A stretch of DNA of 55,962 nucleotides. Origin: Planctomycetota bacterium. GTDB lineage: Bacteria > Planctomycetota > Planctomycetia > Pirellulales > Pirellulaceae. The notes under the pieces are model-generated. The model saw nothing but the letters and a program-made list of their open reading frames with translations. It was not told the origin of the DNA and searched no databases. The first letter of the stretch is position 1, and each line of letters opens with the position of its first letter. Of the stretch, positions 27,253 through 35,970 are shown one piece after another. The stretch covers positions 1 to 55,962 of the forward strand of contig JAJDEH010000319.1 in assembly GCA_029259935.1 (NCBI GenBank), read 5' to 3'. Made by a program: the position numbers and the translations under genes.

Positions 27253-28311
27253 TCAAAAACCACCGATGGCGTCGACTAACGCTATCAACGGTAACATCAA
27301 TCCTCCAATCACCCAAACGGCTAGAAATCCTACCAAAATAAAAAGGACGGGTGGCAGGATCGAACGATACAAAGCCGCCCTCTGACGTACTCGTTCAACA
27401 TACAGGTCGCTCAACGTGAGCAACGCGCCGCTGAGCGACCGAGTTTGTTCGCCCGCTGACACGAAGGGAACCAGCAGCGGCGGCAGCCGATAGGTTGAAC
27501 CAATCAGATCCGAAAGTTCCCGGCCTTGGGAAGCGTCCTGGGCCAGCCCATGGGAGACTTCCCGCAGGTTGGCATCATGCAACCCGTCCGCGGCCAGCCG
27601 CAGGGCGTCGGGCAACGGCACTTGCTGTTCCACAAGAATGCCCAGCAGCCGTGTCCATTCCGCGACACCGGCCCAATGGCCAAGCGGTCCGAAGACCGGC
27701 ACCGTGGCAAACGCCCGCCGCCAGATCGCGGCACCGCCAAATAGTCGCAGACCGAGGAGCGCGATCAGCAACCCGCCGGCCAACGCCAGCAGAATCGGCA
27801 GCCCCGTGTGGGCCCACCACAGCAGCGACAACGTCGCCTTGGGCAGTTCCAATTCGAGATCGCGATACATCTCGTCAAATTGAGGCACAAAGAAAAACGC
27901 TCCCACCATCAGCATTAGCAACGTCGCCACCACGACCAGCAGGGGATAAGCCAGCGCCGACGATACCGACCGCCGCAATTGGCGAACCGCCTGGTGATGG
28001 TCGACAAACTGACTTAGCGCTTCGCTGAATTTCCCGGTCCGAGCGGCGGCCGCGACCAGTCCGCCAATATGGCGTGGCAGGCGGCCATGAGCCTGGCTCA
28101 AAACCTCTTCCACGCTTTGTCCGCGTTGCAGCGCGGCGGCGATGGACCGCAGCGCCCGAGCGATCCGCCGGTTGCCGGCTTCTTCCGCCGCCGCCAACAG
28201 GCCCGTATCCAAGGGAATCGAATCACGAGCCACTTCCGACAGGTGTGTTGCCAACTGCTCGGCGTCGCGGGCCGACAAATTGGGAATCGAGTTTTGATCT
28301 TCGTCTGTCAT
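27253..28311 (-). CDS. GspF-family inner-membrane platform protein, N-terminal half equivalent (cassette 1)
   Basis: This 352-residue protein has GspF layout: a cytoplasmic helical domain (DTGLLAAAEEAGNRRIARAL, LPRHIGGLVAAAARTGKFSE), membrane spans near residues 140-165, a second cytoplasmic domain (LVEQQVPLPDALRLAADGL, GELSD-like RELSDLIG) and a C-terminal span near VLFILVGFLAVWVIGGLML. It matches the first half of the 781-residue fusion (LLDQDVPLPTALRLAADGS). The ATG at 28311 was chosen because it aligns with the paralogue's start (MTDEDQ...LSARDAEQLATHL versus MATSSENALPQLSASEADRL). The gene upstream ends 7 bp before. Confidence 0.87.
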   Translation of the reverse strand: MTDEDQNSIPNLSARDAEQLATHLSEVARDSIPLDTGLLAAAEEAGNRRIARALRSIAAALQRGQSVEEVLSQAHGRLPRHIGGLVAAAARTGKFSEALSQFVDHHQAVRQLRRSVSSALAYPLLVVVATLLMLMVGAFFFVPQFDEMYRDLELELPKATLSLLWWAHTGLPILLALAGGLLIALLGLRLFGGAAIWRRAFATVPVFGPLGHWAGVAEWTRLLGILVEQQVPLPDALRLAADGLHDANLREVSHGLAQDASQGRELSDLIGSTYRLPPLLVPFVSAGEQTRSLSGALLTLSDLYVERVRQRAALYRSILPPVLFILVGFLAVWVIGGLMLPLIALVDAIGGF

Positions 28312-28318
28312 GTTGGGG

Positions 28319-29611
28319 TTACGGCTGGCCCAATTGGTAGAGAATCTGTAACCAGGGACCAAGGGTGATTAATGCCAGCAGAAGCGTGGCCGTTCCGCCA
28401 AGCCCCGCGGCCAACACCATCGGCAGATAAACCGTCATCCACTGGCTCAAGCGTTGCGCCCGGGCATGATATCGACGAGCCATCTGCCCGAGCGCCGCGC
28501 CAAGCTGTTCCGATCCGCTGCTGTTGGCGATCATCCAATGCAACAGCGGCGGAAATCCGAGCACGGGAGTGTCCGCCTGCCTGCCGCCACGAATTTGGCG
28601 GGCCATTTCATCACTTGCCCGTTGTAACGAAGCATCGCCGCTGGCACTTGCCGCCAACACAATCGCCTCGTCCAGGGGCACCGCTTGTTCGACGAGCAAT
28701 TTGAAGACTTCGGCGAAGGACGCGACCCGGCCGGCCCGCATCACGCGGCCAAACGTCGGCAGCCGTCCCCACAAACCGTGGTCGCCGCCGGACCGACCCG
28801 ACCACAGCCAAACGGCCAGCAAAACAACGGCCCCGATCACTGGCGGCCAGGGCCACCATTTTCCGCTGCTCTGGCCCAGCATCACCAAGCGTTCCAACCA
28901 CCAGTTCCCGGATAATTCAAGCTCGCCGTGCAGGCTTAGCAGTCCGGGTGTCGTGTAAGAAATGGTGATCACGAACATCATGTACGCCAAGCCGATAATC
29001 GCCAGGGGATAGATGAGCGAAAAGCCGACAAGCTTTCGCAGTTCGGCCACGCGACGCACCGTGGAAGACAGCCCGTCCAGCGCGGCCGTGAGGTTGCCGC
29101 CGCGGATGCCCGCTTCGACGACGGCGCGATACAGCGGCGGGAATCGGCCATCGGTTTCCGAAACGATATGCGCCAAGCTTTCGCCCGCTTCCAGCCGCCT
29201 TCCCATTTCCTCGGTGATGCGGCCCAGCCGCCCCGGCATATCATCGCTGATCTGAATTAACCCGCGCTCCAACGGCACGCCCACGCGCGACAGCGCGGCC
29301 AATTCGTCGTTCAAGGCAATCAGTTGATCGAGCGAAATCGACGCCCCCCGTTGTCGCGATTGAACGTTGGACGACGAAGATCCCGTTGTCATCAATTCCG
29401 CGGACCGGTCTGGCAGCAAGAACGCCCCTAGCAGGAATCCAACGATCCCGCCAACCACCGCCGCCAGGACGACAGCGCCCATCGAACAAAAGTCCCCCCA
29501 GACGAGACCTTGCGCCGCTTGCAAATACAACAACACCGGCAGGCCAAACAGCAGAGCGCCAAGCAGTTCGCACGTACGGCGAACAATCGTTCGAGTAGAC
29601 CTTGATGCCAT
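28319..29611 (-). CDS. GspF-family platform protein, third paralogue (cassette 1)
   Basis: This 430-residue protein starts with MASRSTRTIVRRTCELLGAL and two membrane spans before a GspF core: EMAALSR-like ELAALSRVGVPLERGLIQIS, MGRRLEAGESLAHIV and EAGIRGGNLTAALDGLS; later LLVEQAVPLDEAIVLAASA and SGSEQLGAALGQMARRYHA. The start is set by its cassette 2 paralogue, which begins MAFRHLRTVARRLCELLVAL. Membrane spans near residues 195-215, 240-265 and the C-terminus fit the family. It probably pairs with other GspF copies or is the platform of one of two machines. Confidence 0.86.
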   Translation of the reverse strand: MASRSTRTIVRRTCELLGALLFGLPVLLYLQAAQGLVWGDFCSMGAVVLAAVVGGIVGFLLGAFLLPDRSAELMTTGSSSSNVQSRQRGASISLDQLIALNDELAALSRVGVPLERGLIQISDDMPGRLGRITEEMGRRLEAGESLAHIVSETDGRFPPLYRAVVEAGIRGGNLTAALDGLSSTVRRVAELRKLVGFSLIYPLAIIGLAYMMFVITISYTTPGLLSLHGELELSGNWWLERLVMLGQSSGKWWPWPPVIGAVVLLAVWLWSGRSGGDHGLWGRLPTFGRVMRAGRVASFAEVFKLLVEQAVPLDEAIVLAASASGDASLQRASDEMARQIRGGRQADTPVLGFPPLLHWMIANSSGSEQLGAALGQMARRYHARAQRLSQWMTVYLPMVLAAGLGGTATLLLALITLGPWLQILYQLGQP

Positions 29612-29640
29612 GTTGTCGTAGTTGTTACGCCGCAAAAAAT

Positions 29641-30123
29641 TTACTGGCGAACCCGCTGAACCTGTTCAGGATCGTCGACGATCTCGGCTTCGATCGGTGG
29701 CTCATCCATCAAATCGCAACCCCTACGGTCGTCGCCATCGCGTTGGGTCAGTCGCATGAACGCGCCCAGCCCAACCAGGATGACCGATCCTCCAATCATG
29801 ACGCAAAACAATCGATTGCCGGCGGTAATGGGTATTAAGGTTAACATACCAATCAGCGGACCCAGGAACAGGCCGACGAGGCCACCCAAAGACACCCCAA
29901 ATAGGCGGCGGTAATGACAGCCTCCCACGATCATACCCAGGCAAACGGTGACGAGGCCACCCACGAGAATAGCCACGACGACCGGCTCGACCCCAAATTC
30001 TTGCTCCAGTGCCGATTCTATGATCGGCGCGACCAGTGCCAAGATGATCGCGCAGGCGGCGACGAGACCGAACAGGGCGGACAGCGGATAGCCGCGACGA
30101 GTTTGAGATAGATCTTCAACCAT
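29641..30123 (-). CDS. Small four-helix membrane protein of unknown function
   Basis: This 160-residue protein has four hydrophobic stretches (LSALFGLVAACAIILALVAP; VVVAILVGGLVTVCLGMIVG; VSLGGLVGLFLGPLIGMLTL; LFCVMIGGSVILVGLGAFM) and an acidic soluble tail (EPPIEAEIVDDPEQ). I do not recognise a family. The ATG at 30123 is used; a TTG at 30147 overlapping the upstream stop is possible and would couple translation. It lies at the junction between the two secretion cassettes, and has no counterpart in cassette 1. Confidence 0.65.
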   Translation of the reverse strand: MVEDLSQTRRGYPLSALFGLVAACAIILALVAPIIESALEQEFGVEPVVVAILVGGLVTVCLGMIVGGCHYRRLFGVSLGGLVGLFLGPLIGMLTLIPITAGNRLFCVMIGGSVILVGLGAFMRLTQRDGDDRRGCDLMDEPPIEAEIVDDPEQVQRVRQ

Positions 30124-30143
30124 CGGTTTGCGTCGGGCCGGCT

Positions 30144-31211
30144 TCAATAATCGGTCGTGTTAATGAGTGTTCCGTCGTTACGTTGCCCCAGTTGCTGAAG
30201 GACCTTCTTCGTAACCCCGCGGTGAAGGAACTTCACCCGCCCGTCCCCAAACACGAAATTCGCGCCGTTTCCAGTATGCTTGCTCTCGAATCCACCCACG
30301 GTGTCCGATGGGATGGACGCCCGGGCCGTGGCCGGCGCGTCAGTGGCGTTGGGCGGGCTCACGGTGCTGTTGTCGTCGACTTTGTTGGGATCTCCGGCCG
30401 GGCTGTTGTCGTCGACTTCGCGGACTTCCTCGGGTTGGCTGGGCGCAAGTTCACCCAGAATTTCCGGCGTCCTGTTAATGGGAGTCCCCGTGTTTCGCAA
30501 CGTCGCGCGAGTTCCGGACATCCAACCAAGATCGCCCGGCGTGGTAACAAACTTTTCGCCAACAAACAAAGTGTTGGCTGCCCCGTCACTCACATCCAGA
30601 TATGAAATTTGGCTGTTCAAGAAGAAGACACCTAAATTGTCGTCGTCAATTGGTGCCTCGACGTGATGATGCACCCCCGCATAGTTGCTGAACGGTCCGC
30701 GGTTCGCGGCGGACGGGCAGACTAAAAACGGAAACCGCTTGGACCGTACCGGCTCGTTGTTCTCGTGGTACACTCCCACCTGCCAGTCGATATGGGCCGC
30801 CGCGTTGCCTTGGTCCAGATAGGGCAAGATGTGTTCAATCCAGTTATGGTGAAAGCCCTCGGCTTCGGTCAAAACGGGACCCTCCTGGTCGAGGGTCCCC
30901 GGTGGATAGACGCCATTTCCCGTTTCATAGCGATGCACGGCGAGAATCAACTGCCCCAGGTTCTGAGTACACTGGCTGCGGCGGGCGGCTTCTCGAACGC
31001 TTTGGACCGCCGGCAGCATGATCGACACCAACAGGCCGATAATGGCCAGCACGACCAACAGTTCGACCAGCGTGAACGCCCTAGATTTATTGTTCCGTGA
31101 ATTCTGTTGTATTTGAAGCAAGGCTAGCGACCAACGGGAGCAGATTATCGAATCCGAGCGATAGCTCGTATTGGTCTGGGGCACTGCCTCACTAGATTTA
31201 TTAGGCATCAT
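30144..31211 (-). CDS. DUF1559 prepilin-like protein with long leader and Asp/Asn/Ser-rich insert
   Basis: This 355-residue DUF1559 protein has the pseudopilin motif SRAFTLVELLVVLAIIGLLV and the family features YETGNGVYPPGTLDQEGPV, DLGWMSGTRATLRN and GANFVFGDGRVKFLH. The N-terminal leader before the helix is about 44 residues, much longer than usual; a TTG about 16 codons before the helix could be the real start. About residues 235-295 form a polar low-complexity insert built partly from a 17-bp DNA direct repeat (30366-30382 and 30402-30418), encoding a repeated VDDNS. Of the cassette DUF1559 set only this one has the insert. It follows the next DUF1559 gene with a 10-bp gap. Confidence 0.85.
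   Translation of the reverse strand: MMPNKSSEAVPQTNTSYRSDSIICSRWSLALLQIQQNSRNNKSRAFTLVELLVVLAIIGLLVSIMLPAVQSVREAARRSQCTQNLGQLILAVHRYETGNGVYPPGTLDQEGPVLTEAEGFHHNWIEHILPYLDQGNAAAHIDWQVGVYHENNEPVRSKRFPFLVCPSAANRGPFSNYAGVHHHVEAPIDDDNLGVFFLNSQISYLDVSDGAANTLFVGEKFVTTPGDLGWMSGTRATLRNTGTPINRTPEILGELAPSQPEEVREVDDNSPAGDPNKVDDNSTVSPPNATDAPATARASIPSDTVGGFESKHTGNGANFVFGDGRVKFLHRGVTKKVLQQLGQRNDGTLINTTDY
30366..30418. repeat. 17-bp direct repeat within a DUF1559 gene
   Basis: GCTGTTGTCGTCGACTT occurs at 30366-30382 and again at 30402-30418. The 36-bp period equals 12 codons, so the unit is in frame and encodes a repeated VDDNS on the minus strand. It suggests recent expansion of the insert. Confidence 0.75.
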
Positions 31212-31221
31212 GTTGTTCCCG

Positions 31222-32094
31222 TCAAAACGGTTTCTGAATTAAGGTGCCGTCGGCGCGATTGGCGAGGCACTGGTAGAGAGTCTTATCAATTCCCTCGCCG
31301 AAAAACTGAACGCGGCCATCACCCAACGCGAAGTTAGCACCGTTGGGATGACGGCTGGCAAAACCGCCGACGAACAACGGCTTCGCTGATATTTCTGTCA
31401 GTCGCGAATCGGCTGCACCCCATTCTTGCACATCGAGCGGACCGTTGGGCCACTCCGTGGGGATCACCACGTTGATCCGCTGCCCGGCGTTTCGCAACGT
31501 CGAACGAGTGCCCGACATCCAACCTAAGTCGCTCGCGTCAACTAGCTTTTCACCGATGAGCAACGTGTTCGATAGCCCGTCGGTCACATTCTTGACGCTA
31601 ACGCCGCTGTTGAGAAACAGTATTCCGCTGTTGGTGACGTCGATTGGCGATTCAACGTCGCCATGAACTCCCGCATAGTTGCTGTAAGTGGGTGTCCTTA
31701 CCGTCGAGGAACAGGCCAGATACCCAACGACCTGAACGCGGGCGCGGTCGTTGCTCGCTTCATAGACGCCGGATTCCGTATCGATGTTGTTGCACAGAGT
31801 CCCTTCTTCCAAGTAGGGCAGACAATGCACAATCCAGTTTTGGTGATACCCGGCCGGCGCGTGCGACACGGGACCTTGCGGTTCGATGACGCCCGACGGA
31901 AACGAACGATGATTGATTTCATAGTGGTGCAGCGCGATCGCGAGCTGAGACAAATTGGCTTCGCATCGGACACGTCGGGCATACTCTCTTGTCGTGCCGA
32001 TCGCTGGCAGTAGCAGAGCGATCAAAATCCCCATGATCGCCATTGCGATCAGCATTTCGATCATCGTGTAGGCTTTGCGTCGGCGAGCCTTCAT
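31222..32094 (-). CDS. DUF1559 prepilin-like protein (cassette 2)
   Basis: This 290-residue protein starts MKARRRKAYTMIEM and has the pseudopilin helix TMIEMLIAMAIMGILIALLL with glutamate at +5 relative to the processing site. DUF1559 features include RCEANLSQLAIALHHYEINH, FPSGVIEPQGPV, LIGEKLVDASDLGWMSGTR and NGANFALGDGRVQFFG. The start overlaps the stop of the K-like gene by ATGA (32091-32094). It is in the same cassette position as the DUF1559 gene at 23504-24385, supporting a duplication. Confidence 0.9.
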   Translation of the reverse strand: MKARRRKAYTMIEMLIAMAIMGILIALLLPAIGTTREYARRVRCEANLSQLAIALHHYEINHRSFPSGVIEPQGPVSHAPAGYHQNWIVHCLPYLEEGTLCNNIDTESGVYEASNDRARVQVVGYLACSSTVRTPTYSNYAGVHGDVESPIDVTNSGILFLNSGVSVKNVTDGLSNTLLIGEKLVDASDLGWMSGTRSTLRNAGQRINVVIPTEWPNGPLDVQEWGAADSRLTEISAKPLFVGGFASRHPNGANFALGDGRVQFFGEGIDKTLYQCLANRADGTLIQKPF

Positions 32095-32552
32095 GGTGCC
32101 TCTCCCGCGGAAGCGACGGAGAACTGGAACCGCCTTGAATGACGCACACGATCGACTTTCCCGGCCACCAAGTCGGCTTGAACATCGACAATCGCCACGC
32201 CGTGATCCGTTTCCATTCGAGTGACCTTGATGATGACTTGGCCAGCATGTTTTCGGTCTATCTGGTTGGCGGGGATCCGCCAGGTTTCGCCTTGGTAGTC
32301 TGTTTCCATGAGTCGCGAAAGCGCCCGCTGAGCGGCCGATTCGGTGAGCCACAACGCCTGCAGCTGGTCTTGTTCACTCCGCGACTGCCGGTGCCGAATG
32401 ATCATTCCTTGGATGATGACGCCGGAAATCGTCGTTACAACCGCCAAGCAAATGACGGTCGCGAGCAGCATCACGCCACGACGGTTCGCGGACTGGGGGG
32501 AGTTGGCGTTTCCCGGCCAACAGAAACGATTTCGCGAGACGCTGGGATTCAT
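32091..32552 (-). CDS. GspK-like minor pseudopilin (cassette 2)
   Basis: This 153-residue protein has an N-terminal basic leader and the helix NRRGVMLLATVICLAVVTTI without glutamate at +5, followed by QDQLQALWLTESAAQRALSR. It matches the cassette 1 K-like protein in the helix, in LQALWL and in the GETW segment. Both starts and stops overlap neighbours by 4 bp. It is shorter than classical GspK, so it may contain only the helix and one small domain. Confidence 0.7.
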   Translation of the reverse strand: MNPSVSRNRFCWPGNANSPQSANRRGVMLLATVICLAVVTTISGVIIQGMIIRHRQSRSEQDQLQALWLTESAAQRALSRLMETDYQGETWRIPANQIDRKHAGQVIIKVTRMETDHGVAIVDVQADLVAGKVDRVRHSRRFQFSVASAGEAP

Positions 32553-33157
32553 GTTCTTGGTATCGCCCTGGATGAGAGTGAGAGTCCCACGGTGGCCTCA
32601 ATGTGTATTAGCGGTGTAGTTTCGCGAGTCGGAATGCCGGCAGCATTGGAGATACCGACGGATCGGACGACAAGCACCGAGACCGTCGAGTGGCCCGCGT
32701 CGTCCGCTACATTCCACGTAACCACCGCTTCCTGCGGCATGACAAATGTCTCGCGATGAACCATGGCTTCACCTTGCCTATCAGTTCGATGAACATTGGG
32801 TGTATCGAGGATGTACTGAACCGCTCGCCCGTCGGCTTGCACTAGTTCGACGCCCTCGACCGCATCACTCTCCGTCGAACGAATCAGCTTGGCGGCCGTC
32901 GCGTGATGCGTATCGATACGAAGTTGCCGCGACAGCAGCGACAGGTTTTGAAACTGATTCAACTCGTCACGGTTGTTACGTTCCGCCCGCATCACCGCCG
33001 CGAGCGTCACGCTAAGCGTACCAAGGACGATCGACATCACGGCGACAACGACGATCATCTCGATCAGGGTAACCGCGCGGCGACGGAGCGCATGGCCCCT
33101 TCCAAAGTGCTTCGCAACTCGGGGAGCATGCCGTCGGGGACGTTGAATGATCATCAT
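32549..33157 (-). CDS. GspJ-like minor pseudopilin (cassette 2)
   Basis: This 202-residue protein has an unusually long basic leader before RRAVTLIEMIVVVAVMSIVL, the pseudopilin helix. The soluble part includes LRIDTHHATAAKLIRSTESD and paired beta strands as in the cassette 1 J-like protein. The ATG at 33157 overlaps the stop of the I-like gene, giving ATGATGA, which decides the start. Confidence 0.72.
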   Translation of the reverse strand: MMIIQRPRRHAPRVAKHFGRGHALRRRAVTLIEMIVVVAVMSIVLGTLSVTLAAVMRAERNNRDELNQFQNLSLLSRQLRIDTHHATAAKLIRSTESDAVEGVELVQADGRAVQYILDTPNVHRTDRQGEAMVHRETFVMPQEAVVTWNVADDAGHSTVSVLVVRSVGISNAAGIPTRETTPLIHIEATVGLSLSSRAIPRT

Positions 33158-33588
33158 TTTGCGCCCCGTAGTTCGTAACGCCACGCCACCAGTTGCACTT
33201 CGACGCTCGCTTGCCTATTTGGCTGAGGCACCGAAATCTCGATACGTATTCTTTTGGACGCGGGAGATTGCTCAAGCGGAACAACCTCCATGGCCAACTT
33301 GGCTTGCGCGTGCGATCGTAAAGACGGCTCGGAGATTTCCCAGCCCGCGAGTTCGTCATTCGTAAGTTGGTCCCAAGGCAGGGCGAACGCGCGTTCCATC
33401 AAGTTGGCCGCTTCTTCGCGCGCCAGGGCTTGTTGACGGAGCATCCTCTGCTGCCCGAACATCCCGGCCATCGACTGCACGACGATCATTGTTACCGTGG
33501 ACAGGACGACCAAGGAAACGACGGCTTCCACAATCGTGGCGCCACGGCGACGGCTCTTCGATCCTGAATGACAGACACAACGGGTCAT
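33154..33588 (-). CDS. GspI-like minor pseudopilin (cassette 2)
   Basis: This 144-residue protein has a leader ending RRRGATIVEAVVSLVVLSTV, with a glycine at the processing site and glutamate at +5. The segment LMERAFALPWDQLTNDELAG matches the cassette 1 I-like protein. It starts with an ATGA overlap with the fused GspF gene. Glycine at -1 makes it a clearer prepilin-peptidase substrate than its cassette 1 paralogue, which has alanine there. Confidence 0.75.
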   Translation of the reverse strand: MTRCVCHSGSKSRRRGATIVEAVVSLVVLSTVTMIVVQSMAGMFGQQRMLRQQALAREEAANLMERAFALPWDQLTNDELAGWEISEPSLRSHAQAKLAMEVVPLEQSPASKRIRIEISVPQPNRQASVEVQLVAWRYELRGAK

Positions 33589-35930
33589 TGGACACTCATC
33601 TTACTAATTAATTCTATTAGCGGCCCCATCACGCCCATCACGATGGAGAAACACAGCAGAGCAACCGCCATCACCACTCCGGGAAAAGCCAAGTTCAGCA
33701 GCGCTGTCGTACGGTAGACCATTTGCCGCTTGATGCGATCCGACATTTCGGCCATGGCCCAAGCCAGATTGCCGACTCGCCCGGCCGCTTGCAGCACGGC
33801 AACGTCGACCGGCTTAATGATACCATTGCGCTTTAGGCTCTCACACCAATCCATTCCGTTGGTCGTCTCTTGGACGGAAATCAGCAATCGGTGTCGCAGG
33901 TTAGGGTTGGGATGATGGTCGGCCAGGAACTGAATCGCCTCGCCCAGCGGTTGGCGTCGCTCAACCGCCAGCCCCAGCAGCTTGAGGACCGTGGCCGAGT
34001 CGGTTCGCAGACTCAACCAGCCCACAAAGGGAAAGCTCCGCGGCAATCGCCCCACATAGACGAGCAATCCCAGCACCAGCGACACCAGCAGCAGAACTGC
34101 GATCGGTAAATAAACGTACCAAGTAAGCGAGAAATGGCGGGCGACGTGGAACAGCACCTGAGTCGCTTGCGGTACTTCGAGGTCTAGATCCCTCAGGTTC
34201 CGATCGACCATGGGCACGAACCGGACTAGCAGATAGCACAACGCCCCCACTGCAAAGGCGAACACAATACTCAAATACAAGCACTTTTCGTAAAGCGCGC
34301 CCAAGTGCGATTCCAAGGGATCATTCTCGTCAATGACGCAGCGAATCGCGGGGCTGAGGCAATTGTGGTGGTAGCCAAAATCGACGGCGATCCGCGCGTC
34401 CATGGGAAGTTGGTTGTGAGAGATTCTCAACGCCCGCGGCAACGCGCCCCCGGACTGCAAAAGGTCCGCCGCCCGCCACGCTCGCAGCCCGATCTGGTCG
34501 CTTAGTTCACCGGCTATGGCGCGTAAGGCCTCCGGCAAGGGAATGCCCCGTTCGATGGCGACCCCCATCGACCAGATCAGCGCGCGCCGCTCCGCGTATC
34601 GAAATTTACTCAGGACAATAATCAAAACCACAATGACCAAGGGCAAGAACAGGTAGAGCATCGGCCCGTGGGTGTTGAGTACCACGCCGAGGATCCCGGC
34701 CAGAATCAGCATCCAGCCCCCGATGGTCATGACACGTTTGATCCAGTCGTCGGAGACGCGTTCGCGCCGGCCGTAAATAAGCATCACCGCCCACAGCAAT
34801 GCCCCACCGAGTATCACCAATCCAGCCAGATTCAACAGGCCCCCATGCGCCGTCAGGGGAAGCTCCTGGTCCGAATTCCAACTGAGCATGTTTACCATCT
34901 GCATCAAGGGCATGATCATTCCCGTGGCGATAAACGAAAGCAACATGCCCACGAACACAAAAACCAACGGCGGCAAAATCGCGCGCAGCATGCTGGCACG
35001 CATCTGAACTCGGCATTCGTAGATTTCCGCGGCCGCGCGCAAGGAATCTGCCAGCGACTGGTTGCGTTCCCCTTGGACGACCAGCGATTTCAGCAGGGGC
35101 GGCCACCGATTGCCGGCGGCCATCGCCTTGGACAAACTTCCTTGTTCTTCCGCGGCCGTCGCGAGCCCGCGGCTGTCCGCCGCCAAACCCGCGTTGCCCG
35201 ATCCGTCGGCCGCCAGTCGTAACGCCGTTGGCAAGGGAACGTCTTGGTCCAGCAGAATGGTCATCAGGCGAGACCAAGCGGCGACCGCCGACCATCGCGA
35301 AACGGGACCAAAAATTGGCACACTGCCGTAAATGCGGCTCCACCGTGCCGGGCCGGCGAAAAGCCGAATCGCCACGCACAAAACGGCAATTCCGATCACG
35401 GTCCATAAGACCATCCAGCTTCCGACGTTCGACCACCAAACCAAGGCCTGCGTGACAGGCTTCAACTCGATTTCAAATTCAATGGCGATGTTGATCACTC
35501 CTACTACAACGACCTGCTGCAGCGAAAAGATCAATAGGGTCGTCGCCGCCAAGAGCAATCCCGGATAAATCAGCGCGCCAGTGATCGACCGACGAAGCTG
35601 CCTAATCCGCCGCTGATGTTGAATAAGCTCGCCGAGTACCTCGCCAAAGCGGCCGGTTTTGGCCGCCGCCAGCAACAAGCCGCCAACCGTGCGCGGCATC
35701 TTGCCTACCGCATCCCGCGCCACCTCTTCCAGCGGTCGCCCCCGTTCAAGATCCGCCGCGAACGCTTCCAACGTGATTGCCAAGCGACGTGTGGGAGCTT
35801 CCGCGGCCGCGGCGCGCAGCCCATCATGCAGCGGCAGCGAACTGGATGCCAACTCGGCTAGACGCTGTGTCAACCGGTCCGCCTCGCTGGCGGATAGTTG
35901 TGGAAGCGCGTTTTCCGAACTCGTTGCCAC
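33585..35930 (-). CDS. Tandem double-GspF fusion protein (cassette 2)
   Basis: The protein has 781 residues, about twice a normal GspF. The first half (1-345) has LPLHDGLRAAAAEAPTRRLA, LLLAAAKTGRFGEVLGELIQ and LLDQDVPLPTALRLAADG. The second half (about 370-781) has AIERGIPLPEALRAIAGEL, LLQSGGALPRALRI and AVERRQPLGEAIQFLADHH. The halves align with the separate proteins at 27253-28311 and 25831-27072, so the same pair is fused here and split in cassette 1. Start is GTG at 35930 with AGGT upstream. The linker near residues 345-370 is short. A fixed dimer-like platform is the simplest inference. Confidence 0.88.
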   Translation of the reverse strand: MATSSENALPQLSASEADRLTQRLAELASSSLPLHDGLRAAAAEAPTRRLAITLEAFAADLERGRPLEEVARDAVGKMPRTVGGLLLAAAKTGRFGEVLGELIQHQRRIRQLRRSITGALIYPGLLLAATTLLIFSLQQVVVVGVINIAIEFEIELKPVTQALVWWSNVGSWMVLWTVIGIAVLCVAIRLFAGPARWSRIYGSVPIFGPVSRWSAVAAWSRLMTILLDQDVPLPTALRLAADGSGNAGLAADSRGLATAAEEQGSLSKAMAAGNRWPPLLKSLVVQGERNQSLADSLRAAAEIYECRVQMRASMLRAILPPLVFVFVGMLLSFIATGMIMPLMQMVNMLSWNSDQELPLTAHGGLLNLAGLVILGGALLWAVMLIYGRRERVSDDWIKRVMTIGGWMLILAGILGVVLNTHGPMLYLFLPLVIVVLIIVLSKFRYAERRALIWSMGVAIERGIPLPEALRAIAGELSDQIGLRAWRAADLLQSGGALPRALRISHNQLPMDARIAVDFGYHHNCLSPAIRCVIDENDPLESHLGALYEKCLYLSIVFAFAVGALCYLLVRFVPMVDRNLRDLDLEVPQATQVLFHVARHFSLTWYVYLPIAVLLLVSLVLGLLVYVGRLPRSFPFVGWLSLRTDSATVLKLLGLAVERRQPLGEAIQFLADHHPNPNLRHRLLISVQETTNGMDWCESLKRNGIIKPVDVAVLQAAGRVGNLAWAMAEMSDRIKRQMVYRTTALLNLAFPGVVMAVALLCFSIVMGVMGPLIELISKMSVQ

Positions 35931-35970
35931 GCCGTTACCTAGTGGTTCGATTCGACGGATTCATGAGCGG

